Assembly (NCBI GenBank): GCA_046760445.1
Contig: JBHIEE010000113.1
Span: 1-8,541, forward strand
From: JBHIEE01 sp046760445
GTDB lineage: Bacteria; Acidobacteriota; Aminicenantia; JdFR-78
DNA length: 8,541 nt
Direction: 5' to 3'
In this document: piece after piece, positions 1-4,679 of the stretch
How positions within the stretch are numbered: the stretch's first letter is position 1
Layout of the letters: each line of letters opens with the position of its first letter
Notes under the pieces: generated by a model
The model's input: the letters and a program-made list of their open reading frames with translations, nothing else
Databases searched by the model: none
What the model was told of the DNA's origin: nothing
Program-made: the position numbers and the translations under genes

Positions 1-131
1 GGAATAATAATTTCGCATCTTTTTTGAAAATGTAATTCTCGAAGAATTAAAGCTTTTTCAATATCTTCCTCATCCTTTGCCGAAAACCATTTAATCACCA
101 CGGAGCTATCAACAACATAGGCATTTTTCAT
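1..131 (-). CDS. vapC: VapC-like PIN-domain toxin, N-terminal part only
   Basis: The first 43 codons of a toxin gene that continues past position 1. The translation begins MKNAYVVDSSVVIKWF, the classic first strand of PIN-domain ribonucleases. Asp8 is the first acidic residue of the metal-binding active site, followed by the usual DSSVVIKWF signature. The stretch around residues 22-43 fits the first helices of the domain and the start of the next strand. The start codon at 131-129 overlaps the stop of the upstream antitoxin in an ATGA junction, the normal translational coupling of vapBC operons. VapC toxins typically cleave tRNA or rRNA and are held inactive by VapB. The remaining catalytic residues lie outside the window, so whether the toxin is intact cannot be judged. 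Confidence 0.88.
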   Translation of the reverse strand, partial: MKNAYVVDSSVVIKWFSAKDEEDIEKALILRELHFQKRCEIII

Positions 132-385
132 ATTCTCTCTCTCCATTTTCGAATCTCAGCTACTCCGTCCCAATTTCCTGCTTTTTTTCTTAATTTATCC
201 TGTATTCTAATAGCTTCTTGGATACTTAATCTTCTCTTTTCTTCTGCTTTTTTTTCTCGGTAATTCTTAATATAATTTTTTACTGCTTCTCTTAAAACCT
301 TGCTTCGAGATTTACCTTCCTCTTTAGCTATTTCATCTATTTCAGCTAAAAAATCTTTAGGAAATGATACATTAATTTTCAACAT
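128..385 (-). CDS. vapB: VapB-like ribbon-helix-helix antitoxin
   Basis: An 85-residue antitoxin. Residues 1-9 (MLKINVSFP) form the DNA-contacting beta strand of a ribbon-helix-helix (CopG/MetJ-type) domain. Residues about 10-24 and 26-43 (starting SRSKVLREAV) are its two helices. The charged tail, residues about 44-85, is the part expected to wrap around and inhibit the toxin. The start has a strong SD (AGGGAGGT, 400-393 on this strand) seven bases upstream. The stop overlaps the start of the PIN-domain toxin by four bases. In this family the antitoxin, often as a complex with its toxin, represses its own promoter. The family call is firm; the exact subfamily name rests mainly on the PIN partner. 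Confidence 0.87.
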   Translation of the reverse strand: MLKINVSFPKDFLAEIDEIAKEEGKSRSKVLREAVKNYIKNYREKKAEEKRRLSIQEAIRIQDKLRKKAGNWDGVAEIRKWRERI

Positions 386-392
386 TTTAATT

Positions 393-434
393 ACCTCCCT
401 TTATAATCTAAAATAAATATATCTTTTTTGTCAA
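393..434 (-). promoter_or_regulatory. Candidate vapBC promoter and ribosome binding site
   Basis: On the minus strand a perfect -35 hexamer TTGACA (434-429) is followed after 18 bases by TAGATT (410-405), four of six matches to the -10 consensus. The SD AGGGAGGT lies at 400-393. With these elements transcription would start very near the SD, giving an extremely short 5' leader, so the exact -10 is uncertain. A ribbon-helix-helix antitoxin would be expected to bind here. Confidence 0.45.
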
Positions 435-561
435 TACTTTTTATTCATTTTAAAGGGAGACGAAATAAACAATTTTTTCAAAAAATTTTTATTATGTGGG
501 AAAAAAATCACCTTTTTCAGGTCTATTATAATGGAGGGCAAAATCTGAATTGGAATATAAA

Positions 562-635
562 ACTTTAGTTTTATTAACTGGATTATAAACCTGCCTGCAG
601 ACCCCGTTCTACGAGGCAGGCACTTTAGATTTATT
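562..635. repeat. 14-base direct repeat, 60-base spacing
   Basis: ACTTTAG-TTTTATT at 562-575 recurs as ACTTTAG-ATTTATT at 622-635, with a single mismatch and an offset of exactly 60 bases. The intervening DNA contains the CCTGCCT/AGGCAGG inverted repeat (590-620). The layout would fit a small inserted or duplicated unit, but two copies in AT-rich DNA are weak evidence. Confidence 0.4.
590..620. repeat. Inverted repeat CCTGCCT / AGGCAGG
   Basis: Seven-base arms at 590-596 and 614-620 flank a 17-base loop. An alternative register pairs GCCTGC (593-598) with GCAGGC (616-621). It is GC-rich against very AT-rich surroundings and no T-run follows, so it does not look like a terminator. It is best regarded as a dispersed palindromic repeat unit. 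Confidence 0.55.
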
Positions 636-645
636 GATATGTAGT

Positions 646-663
646 GCCAGCCTTTAGGCTGGC
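646..663. repeat. CCTTTAGG-core hairpin, copy 1
   Basis: A perfect 7-bp stem, GCCAGCC (646-652) with GGCTGGC (657-663), closed by a TTTA tetraloop. It shares its core with the hairpins at 984-999 and 2213-2230, whose outer arm sequences differ but remain self-complementary. It has no following T-run. Confidence 0.75.
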
Positions 664-672
664 TAAGAGTAG

Positions 673-716
673 TGGAAACCTCTTGTAATGAGCGTAGTCG
701 AATTATCAGGTTTCCA
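673..716. repeat. Inverted repeat TGGAAACCT / AGGTTTCCA
   Basis: Perfect nine-base arms at 673-681 and 708-716. Inside the loop a second stem is possible, TAAT (686-689) with ATTA (702-705), leaving TGAGCGTAGTCGAA-like sequence at the tip. The two-level structure argues for a repeat element or folded RNA rather than chance. No function is assigned. Confidence 0.55.
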
Positions 717-744
717 TCTGATTTCTGGTTACGGATAACAGATG
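715..744. repeat. Inverted repeat CATCTG / CAGATG
   Basis: Six-base arms at 715-720 and 739-744 around an 18-base loop. The left arm overlaps the end of the preceding inverted repeat (673-716) by two bases, so the two foldings compete at their boundary. Confidence 0.4.
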
Positions 745-848
745 ATTATTTTTAAGGAGGAAGTGATTAAAAACCAAAAAATTTCAGAAAATTCTTGACA
801 AAATGAAAATTTTACATTGTTTATTTAAACATGCAGGAGGGGTAAAAT

Positions 849-920
849 TTGCATTTATTCTGCAATAACTTTAAAAGATTTAAAAATTCGTCTAATAAAT
901 TCTCCCAATTCATGTTCTGA
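849..920 (+). CDS. Possible 23-codon leader peptide (TTG start)
   Basis: A strong SD-like stretch (AGGAGGGG, 835-842) lies six bases before a TTG at 849-851. It opens 23 codons ending in TGA at 918-920, inside the loop of the terminator. The peptide starts MHLFCNNFKRF and has six Phe among 23 residues. Ribosomes reaching the end would cover the 5' arm of the terminator hairpin, so translation could influence termination. AT-rich DNA favours Phe, Asn and Lys codons by chance, and the start is non-ATG, so this is a weak call. Confidence 0.25.
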   Translation: MHLFCNNFKRFKNSSNKFSQFMF

Positions 921-944
921 TTTAAACATGGATTGGGATTTTTT
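903..944 (+). terminator. Intrinsic terminator
   Basis: A 14-bp stem pairs 903-916 with 925-938 and includes one T-G wobble. The loop is eight bases (917-924) and a run of six T (939-944) follows. This is the only convincing rho-independent terminator seen on the plus strand. No ordinary gene precedes it, so it must end either a small transcript starting around 800-830 or a leader. Confidence 0.8.
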
Positions 945-967
945 ATATAAATTGATCATATGACCTT

Positions 968-973
968 TATAAT
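968..973 (+). promoter_or_regulatory. Candidate -10 element for the envelope gene cluster
   Basis: A perfect TATAAT lies 24 bases after the terminator T-run and about 100 bases before the first outer-membrane protein start. No good -35 hexamer is found 16-18 bases upstream (the region is A/T only), so the promoter call rests on the -10 and its position. A transcript from here would carry the hairpins at 984-1021 in its leader. Confidence 0.35.
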
Positions 974-983
974 GTAGAGGAAT

Positions 984-1021
984 GCACCCTTCAGGGTGCT
1001 TTGAGCATCCTAAAAAGATGC
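984..1021. repeat. CCTTCAGG-core hairpin (copy 2) and adjoining hairpin
   Basis: A perfect 6-bp stem, GCACCC (984-989) with GGGTGC (994-999), has a TTCA tetraloop. It is followed by a second stem, GCATC (1005-1009) with GATGC (1017-1021), with loop CTAAAAA. The first shares the CCTTYAGG core of the hairpins at 646-663 and 2213-2230. The pair sits in the probable leader of the gene starting at 1070, about 50 bases before its SD. Confidence 0.65.
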
Positions 1022-1069
1022 ACTCCAGAATGACCGACGACTAATGACAAATTTAAAGGGAGGGTGAAG

Positions 1070-2197
1070 ATGATGGTTCGACAAAGCTCACCATTAAAAA
1101 TTAATAAATTTTGCAAAAAACAAATGGGTTTTCCGGCTCTATTGATTGTTTCTTTATTGTTTTTAACTGGAATGACTCAAGCAGCTAATTTAAAAGTAAG
1201 GGTAATAGTAGATAAAGCTAATGTGAGACTGAAACCAGATATTACAAGCACTCCTGTTGGTAAAGTTCCAGTTGGCGCGGTTTTAGAATCAGAAGGAAAA
1301 ATAGGCGAATGGTATCGAGTTACCTTACCTCCAGATGAATACGGAATTACTGTTTCCGGCTATATTAATGAAAGTATGGTGGAAATAGTTGAAGAAATTG
1401 AAAAAGAAAAACCTCCAGTAGTTACTCAGCCAGTTACTCGAGAACCTGTAGTTAGAGAAGAAAGACCTCCAAGAATCGAGCCTCAGTATATTCCAAAAAG
1501 AGCACCAAAAAGAAATTTGGCATTTAGTTTTTATCCTTCTTATGGAACAGTAGCAATGAGTGATGTGAATAAGCTAATTGATAGATGGAATTTATTAGGC
1601 TATGAATTTGGGAACTTAAAAGAAGGATTAGATTTATCTCTGGATGGAAGATTTTTTCTCTTTCCTAATTTAGCATTTGGTTTTGGAATTGGAAGAATAG
1701 GAAGTAAAAGTGATGAGAAAGACTTGGATATCTCTTTAAAAGTTTCAACAATTCCTTTAACTTTGAGTGGATACTATTATTTTCTCCCGGACAGTAAAAT
1801 TAGTCCTTATATTGGTGGAGGAGCTGGTTGTCTGATCTCATCAAGAATGAAATATACAGAAAATGAATATGAAGGTATCTATTCAGGAGCAGGATTTGAA
1901 TTTCATTTTGTTGGCGGCACCGAGTATTTCCTCTTTCCTTCTCTTTCAGTCGGTGCTGAGATTGGCTATAGAATCGCAAAGATAAATACAATTAAAGTAA
2001 AAGAAAGTGATTTCTATGGAGAAGGAAAGGATGAAGTTCTTATGTGGGATCCTTCTGATTCTTCTGATCCATGGTACTGGATCTGGGAAGCAGTATCAGA
2101 AGATGATGTAGAATATTGGGAAGCATTAGGTGATAAAAAACTAACTTTAGATTTTTCTGGATTAAGTATCAAATTCAAACTTTCCTTTTATTTCTAA
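1070..2197 (+). CDS. Exported SH3b-domain outer-membrane beta-barrel protein (paralogue 1)
   Basis: A 375-residue exported protein counted from ATG 1070. That start has AGGGAGG (1057-1063) six bases upstream; an in-frame GTG at 1064 is too close to the SD, and ATG 1073 is an alternative. The signal peptide spans residues about 1-38, ending in TQA before ANLKVRV. Residues about 41-109 form a bacterial SH3 (SH3b) domain with the hallmark ANVRLKPDITSTPVGKV, then the WYRV strand and GYI. A Pro/Glu/Arg-rich linker (about 110-150) leads to alternating hydrophobic strands typical of an OmpA-like barrel, including SPYIGGGAGC and the final strand KFKLSFYF with a C-terminal Phe, the usual barrel-assembly signal. 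SH3b domains commonly bind peptidoglycan or peptides, so the protein may tie the outer membrane to the wall (inference). A near-duplicate module starts the next gene. No enzymatic motif is seen. Confidence 0.8.
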   Translation: MMVRQSSPLKINKFCKKQMGFPALLIVSLLFLTGMTQAANLKVRVIVDKANVRLKPDITSTPVGKVPVGAVLESEGKIGEWYRVTLPPDEYGITVSGYINESMVEIVEEIEKEKPPVVTQPVTREPVVREERPPRIEPQYIPKRAPKRNLAFSFYPSYGTVAMSDVNKLIDRWNLLGYEFGNLKEGLDLSLDGRFFLFPNLAFGFGIGRIGSKSDEKDLDISLKVSTIPLTLSGYYYFLPDSKISPYIGGGAGCLISSRMKYTENEYEGIYSGAGFEFHFVGGTEYFLFPSLSVGAEIGYRIAKINTIKVKESDFYGEGKDEVLMWDPSDSSDPWYWIWEAVSEDDVEYWEALGDKKLTLDFSGLSIKFKLSFYF

Positions 2198-2212
2198 GGA
2201 GTGTTTTGGGGT

Positions 2213-2230
2213 GTCAGCCTTTAGGCTGAC
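2213..2230. repeat. CCTTTAGG-core hairpin, copy 3
   Basis: A perfect 7-bp stem, GTCAGCC (2213-2219) with GGCTGAC (2224-2230), and a TTTA loop. It fills the 50-base gap between the two SH3b-barrel genes and ends 11 bases before the downstream SD. It differs from copy 1 by a compensated base pair in the stem. With no T-run it is not a terminator, but it would lie in a shared transcript and could affect mRNA stability. Confidence 0.75.
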
Positions 2231-2247
2231 TCTGAAAAGGAGGAAAA

Positions 2248-3114
2248 ATGAAAACCAACCTTTCTCACGAAAAACAAGCAATTTTTTTAAGCCTATTAAT
2301 TTGTTTTTTACTGTTTTTAACTGGAATAACTCAAGCAGCTAATTTAAAAGTCCGAGTAATAGTAGATAAAGCTAATGTGAGACTGAAACCAGATATTACA
2401 AGCACCCCTGTTGGCAAAGTTTCAATTGGTACGGTCTTAGAATCGGACAAAAAAGAGGGAAAATGGTATCGAGTTACTTTGCCTCCAGATGAATACGGAT
2501 TTACTGTTTCTGGATATATTCACGAGAGAATAGTCGAAGTAGTTGAAGAAGAAAAACCTCCAGAAGTTTCTCCGCCAGTTATTCAAGAACCTGTAGTTAG
2601 AGAAGAAAGACTTGCACCAGTTAAACCTCGATATACTCCAAGAAGAAGAAAAGCTCCTCAAAGAGCTTTTACTTCTAAATTAGGTATAGGTGTTGCTTTC
2701 CCTTCAGGTGACTGGTCAGACCTTTTTACTATAGGATTAGGAGCAAATATTAGTGGTAGTTACTCAATTTTGTCGCAACCTCAGATTGATCTAATTGGTG
2801 GTTTAGAAGGTTTTTATTTTTTTAGGGAAAGTGGATATGTCGATGTTAGTATGAGTAGGATATTACTTTTTGGAGACTGTAGATTTGGTAAAAAGATAAA
2901 TAATATTAGTTTTTTTGCGGAAGGTGGATTAGGTCTATATCTTGACATATTAGAAGTTGAGGTATGGTGGTGGAGAACGACAGAGTCTGAGTTTGAAATA
3001 GGTGCTCGACTTGGTGGAGGAGTAACATTTGGAAACTTCGAAATAATGGGAATGTACCACATAGTTGAACGGAATATGTTTACCATTATGTGTTCTTACA
3101 TTTATAGGTTTTAG
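2248..3114 (+). CDS. Exported SH3b-domain outer-membrane beta-barrel protein (paralogue 2)
   Basis: A 288-residue protein, shorter than its upstream neighbour. The ATG is preceded by AAAGGAGG. Residues 1-30 form a signal peptide ending TQA. Residues about 33-100 are the SH3b domain, nearly the same as in the preceding gene (ANVRLKPDITSTPVGKV is identical). Residues about 101-139 are a Pro/Arg-rich linker sharing EPVVREER. Residues about 140-288 make a small barrel that is not obviously related in sequence to the neighbour's. Strands include SKLGIGVAFPSG, SFFAEGGLGLYL and a closing strand ending YIYRF with C-terminal Phe, as expected for an outer-membrane barrel of about eight strands. The same exported, wall-contacting module thus carries two different barrels. 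Ligand and function are unknown. Confidence 0.78.
   Translation: MKTNLSHEKQAIFLSLLICFLLFLTGITQAANLKVRVIVDKANVRLKPDITSTPVGKVSIGTVLESDKKEGKWYRVTLPPDEYGFTVSGYIHERIVEVVEEEKPPEVSPPVIQEPVVREERLAPVKPRYTPRRRKAPQRAFTSKLGIGVAFPSGDWSDLFTIGLGANISGSYSILSQPQIDLIGGLEGFYFFRESGYVDVSMSRILLFGDCRFGKKINNISFFAEGGLGLYLDILEVEVWWWRTTESEFEIGARLGGGVTFGNFEIMGMYHIVERNMFTIMCSYIYRF
2305..2611 (+). repeat. Second copy of the SH3b-encoding segment
   Basis: This segment matches 1152-1466 of the upstream gene, covering the end of the signal peptide, the SH3b domain and the linker. It includes a 50-base identical run (1202-1251 = 2356-2405) and a 26-base identical run (1441-1466 = 2586-2611). Similarity stops where the barrels begin. 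Low synonymous divergence over only part of the gene points to recent duplication of the module or gene conversion between the copies. Confidence 0.85.
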
Positions 3115-3178
3115 AATCAGAATGATTCTTTTTAAAACAACGAAAAGGAATTTAAAATCTAAAAAGGAGGAAAATAAA

Positions 3179-3805
3179 ATGAAGAAACGCTTTTTATTAA
3201 GTGTCTTAATAGGAGGTATATTAATTTTTTCTTTTGCATGTATGGCTCCCACTTTTCGAGATCTGACGAGAAAAACATTTAGTGCTCCAGAATTCACTAC
3301 ATATGAATTGGAAACAGGTAAAATAGCTTTGCTCCCCACAGTTGCCAGTTCTGAATATGCTCGACCGCTCGAAATTTACTTGATAGAATCATTCCAAGCT
3401 TATCACCCTGGAATAACTGCTATTGGAGGAGCGGAATCTCGCACATTTCTCAATAATGCAGGTCTTGTCGCGAAATATTCTCAAATGGTTGATACCTATG
3501 ATAAACTTGCAATTCTTGACAAATCTATAGTAATGAAAATGGGGCGTGCTGTTGGTGCAAGATATCTAATGTATACAAGAATGCTAAAATATGATGAATT
3601 TGCTATTAGAGATCAAGATGGGACAATAAATCGAAAAGTGTATGAATTATCAATTAAAGCAGAAATTTGGGATTCTCGGACAGGAGAAGCAGTCTGGGAT
3701 GCTACAGGCCATGGTAGAATTGAACAAACAATGCTAGATAAACCCGCAACTTTTGAAGATGTAGCCATGCGAGTATGCGATAGTATAATGCAAAGACTTC
3801 CATAA
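3179..3805 (+). CDS. Probable lipoprotein of the CsgG/LpoB-like type
   Basis: A 208-residue exported protein. ATG 3179 has AAGGAGG (3164-3170) eight bases upstream. A longer in-frame opening from 3065 lies inside the preceding barrel gene and is rejected. The N-terminus MKKRFLLSVLIGGILIFSFAC is a lipoprotein-like signal with Cys21 as the likely lipidated residue, although Ser and Phe at -3 and -2 are not the best lipobox. The mature part has KIALLPT, then GARYLMYTRMLKYD, then a hydrophobic strand followed by WDSRTGEAVWDATGHG. This order resembles periplasmic lipoproteins with the CsgG/LpoB/TolB-N type fold, where a strand ending in 'D..TGE.vW' is common. The subfamily is not settled. It lies 64 bases after the second barrel gene and is probably cotranscribed. 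It may be an outer-membrane partner of the barrels (inference). Confidence 0.6.
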   Translation: MKKRFLLSVLIGGILIFSFACMAPTFRDLTRKTFSAPEFTTYELETGKIALLPTVASSEYARPLEIYLIESFQAYHPGITAIGGAESRTFLNNAGLVAKYSQMVDTYDKLAILDKSIVMKMGRAVGARYLMYTRMLKYDEFAIRDQDGTINRKVYELSIKAEIWDSRTGEAVWDATGHGRIEQTMLDKPATFEDVAMRVCDSIMQRLP

Positions 3806-3810
3806 ACTTA

Positions 3811-3838
3811 GAAACTGGAAATTGGAAATTAGAAATTG
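3811..3838. repeat. Heptanucleotide tandem repeat, four units
   Basis: Four contiguous seven-base units: GAAACTG, GAAATTG, GAAATTA, GAAATTG. The array begins five bases after the lipoprotein stop codon. The period is not a multiple of three and the array is outside any gene. It resembles the short heptamer arrays scattered between genes in many bacterial genomes. Confidence 0.7.
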
Positions 3839-3908
3839 ACCCCAATTAAGGGAATGATCATCTATTCTAAGCCTTTAGAGGACAGGTATAGATTTAAAGG
3901 AGATTAAA

Positions 3909-4078
3909 ATGGCGACAAAAGTAAAATGCGCCAGATGAATGGCACAGGAAAATGTGATGAATGTAGAGGAAGAGGTAAAAAGTATCTTGGAGTTATTCAT
4001 GGAGAAGCTACATGCTCTCATTGTAATGGCACAGGCAGATGCAGAAATTGCAAAGGAACTGGATACATTTGGGTTTAA
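3909..4078 (+). pseudogene. Small CxxCxGxG zinc-finger protein gene with a one-base lesion
   Basis: A strong SD (AAAGGAG, 3896-3902) precedes ATG 3909, but the frame stops at TGA 3936-3938 after MATKVKCAR. A second frame, opening at ATG 3935 in an ATGA overlap with that stop, gives 47 residues ending at 4078. Adding one base inside the second Cys codon joins the frames into a 56-residue protein with two tandem pairs of CxxCxGxG knuckles (CARC, CDEC; CSHC, CRNC), like the zinc-binding centre of DnaJ. The internal repeat supports the lesion: TGTAATGGCACAGG at 4022-4035 corresponds to TGAATGGCACAGG at 3936-3948, one T short. It could be a true pseudogene, a sequencing error, or an overlapping-start arrangement making a protein with three of the four knuckles. 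Partner and role are unknown. Confidence 0.65.
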
Positions 4079-4108
4079 AAAGAAAATCTAATTAAAAGGG
4101 GATATATC

Positions 4109-4375
4109 ATGACAAATGAGCAACCAAAGCAAGTTGTGGTGACCCCAACGAAAAGCATGGGAGTCGCAATTTTATTGACTGTTCTCTTTGGACCTTTAGG
4201 AATGTTTTATTCTACAATCTGGGGAGCTATCATCATGATTGTAGTTTCAGCGGTTGTTGGCCTCCTTACATTAGGATTTGGTCTCATTATCACTTGGCCC
4301 ATATGCGTTATTTGGGCAGCAGTAGCCACAAGCTCATACAACAAGAAGCTTCTATCGGGACAAAAGAAGTATTGA
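4109..4375 (+). CDS. Small integral membrane protein, unknown function
   Basis: An 88-residue protein with a good SD (AAAAGGGG, 4094-4101) seven bases before ATG. A short polar N-terminus (residues 1-15) is followed by hydrophobic segments at about 17-33, 38-57 and 58-74, then a short basic tail ending KKLLSGQKKY. The TVLFGPLGMFYS turn followed by WGAIIMIVVSAVVGLLTLGFGLIITWPICVIWA, here read as consecutive segments, recalls small TM2-like or superinfection-exclusion-like membrane proteins, but I do not recognise a named family. It sits 30 bases downstream of the broken zinc-finger gene, in the same direction. Confidence 0.72.
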   Translation: MTNEQPKQVVVTPTKSMGVAILLTVLFGPLGMFYSTIWGAIIMIVVSAVVGLLTLGFGLIITWPICVIWAAVATSSYNKKLLSGQKKY

Positions 4376-4444
4376 AAGTAAAAGGACAGCGACTACGCCT
4401 AACATCCAGCTTTGTGACCACGCTCCTACAGGTGTTTGTCATAG

Positions 4445-4660
4445 GTGGAAAAATCAAAACCCATTGTTATCATTAGTGCTGTTATTGGGTTGTTAATATT
4501 GCTGATAAAACTTTGGATTCCTTTTTTTAGAGGTGAAGAGAGTGAGTTTGGAACAATTAAACCTCAAGATATTGGAGTTACTATTGAAATCGGAGGCTAT
4601 GGAACTATTTTAGGCTATATCCTAATCTCTTATAGGTGGATTTTTAAAAGGAAAAGATAA
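4445..4660 (+). CDS. Small two-helix membrane protein, unknown
   Basis: A 71-residue frame starting at GTG 4445. An in-frame TAG immediately precedes it (4442-4444), so no longer start exists. The SD is weak (AGGTG at 4430-4434, ten bases upstream). Hydrophobic helices are predicted at residues about 7-27 (PIVIISAVIGLLILLIKLWI) and about 53-66, with a basic end RWIFKRKR. A polar loop of about 25 residues containing GEESEFGTIKPQD lies between them. The gene ends 19 bases before the large fusion gene. Non-ATG start, weak SD and no recognisable family keep confidence moderate; it may be the surviving 3' part of a longer gene. Confidence 0.5.
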   Translation: MEKSKPIVIISAVIGLLILLIKLWIPFFRGEESEFGTIKPQDIGVTIEIGGYGTILGYILISYRWIFKRKR

Positions 4661-4679
4661 ATAAAAATGGAGAGTAGCT

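Larger units (their letters stand above)
795..944 (+). ncRNA. Possible short transcript or attenuator ending in terminator
   Basis: TTGACA at 795-800 is followed by TTTATT (820-825, four of six matches, 19-base spacer), a possible promoter. The segment ends in a strong intrinsic terminator (903-944). The 11-mer ATTTAAACATG occurs at 823-833 and again at 920-930. CATGTT (911-916) in the terminator's 5' arm could therefore pair with AACATG at either 828-833 or 925-930, giving mutually exclusive folds typical of attenuation. A promoter starting near 832 would leave the upstream copy only partly in the RNA, which weakens the antiterminator idea. The output could be a roughly 110-base small RNA or a leader controlling the genes from 1070 on. 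No known riboswitch class is recognised. Confidence 0.35.
435..1069. other. Long non-coding gap rich in inverted repeats
   Basis: No convincing protein gene is present between the vapB promoter and the first outer-membrane protein gene. The left part (about 440-560) is A/T tracts, including a near-perfect A/T palindrome at 471-487. The middle (562-744) holds a 14-base direct repeat at a 60-base interval and four inverted repeats. The right part (795-944) holds a possible small transcript ending in a terminator. A -10-like hexamer and two more hairpins lie between 968 and 1021. Individual elements are listed separately. Confidence 0.75.

Noticed and set aside
471..487. A/T palindrome as a terminator or origin element
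   Set aside because: It consists only of A and T runs with a one-base centre, which cannot form a stable hairpin loop and is common in such AT-rich DNA; no DnaA boxes or iterons were seen nearby.
527..532. Perfect TATAAT as a promoter
   Set aside because: No -35 hexamer lies 16-18 bases upstream (only A-rich sequence) and no gene or small frame follows; in DNA this AT-rich a lone -10 is expected by chance.
562..1021. CRISPR array suggested by many short repeats
   Set aside because: The repeats differ from one another, are not evenly spaced with unique spacers, and no cas gene is present.
3065..3178. Upstream in-frame extension of the lipoprotein gene
   Set aside because: It overlaps the end of the second barrel gene, puts 38 residues in front of a clear lipoprotein signal, and ignores the strong SD just before ATG 3179.
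1800..3339. Several minus-strand open frames of 63-129 codons opposite the barrel genes
   Set aside because: They lie antisense to well-supported genes, lack SD sequences and protein-like composition, and are shadows of the plus-strand codon use.
4294..4476. 60-codon plus-strand frame overlapping both small membrane-protein genes
   Set aside because: Most of it is out of frame inside the 88-residue membrane protein gene, with no SD and no hydrophobic or domain pattern.
4396..4540. Possible integron attC site, because GCCTAAC (4396-4402) fits one core box and small unknown genes surround it
   Set aside because: No GTTRRRY partner box was found at the expected distance downstream, and no paired inner boxes are seen.
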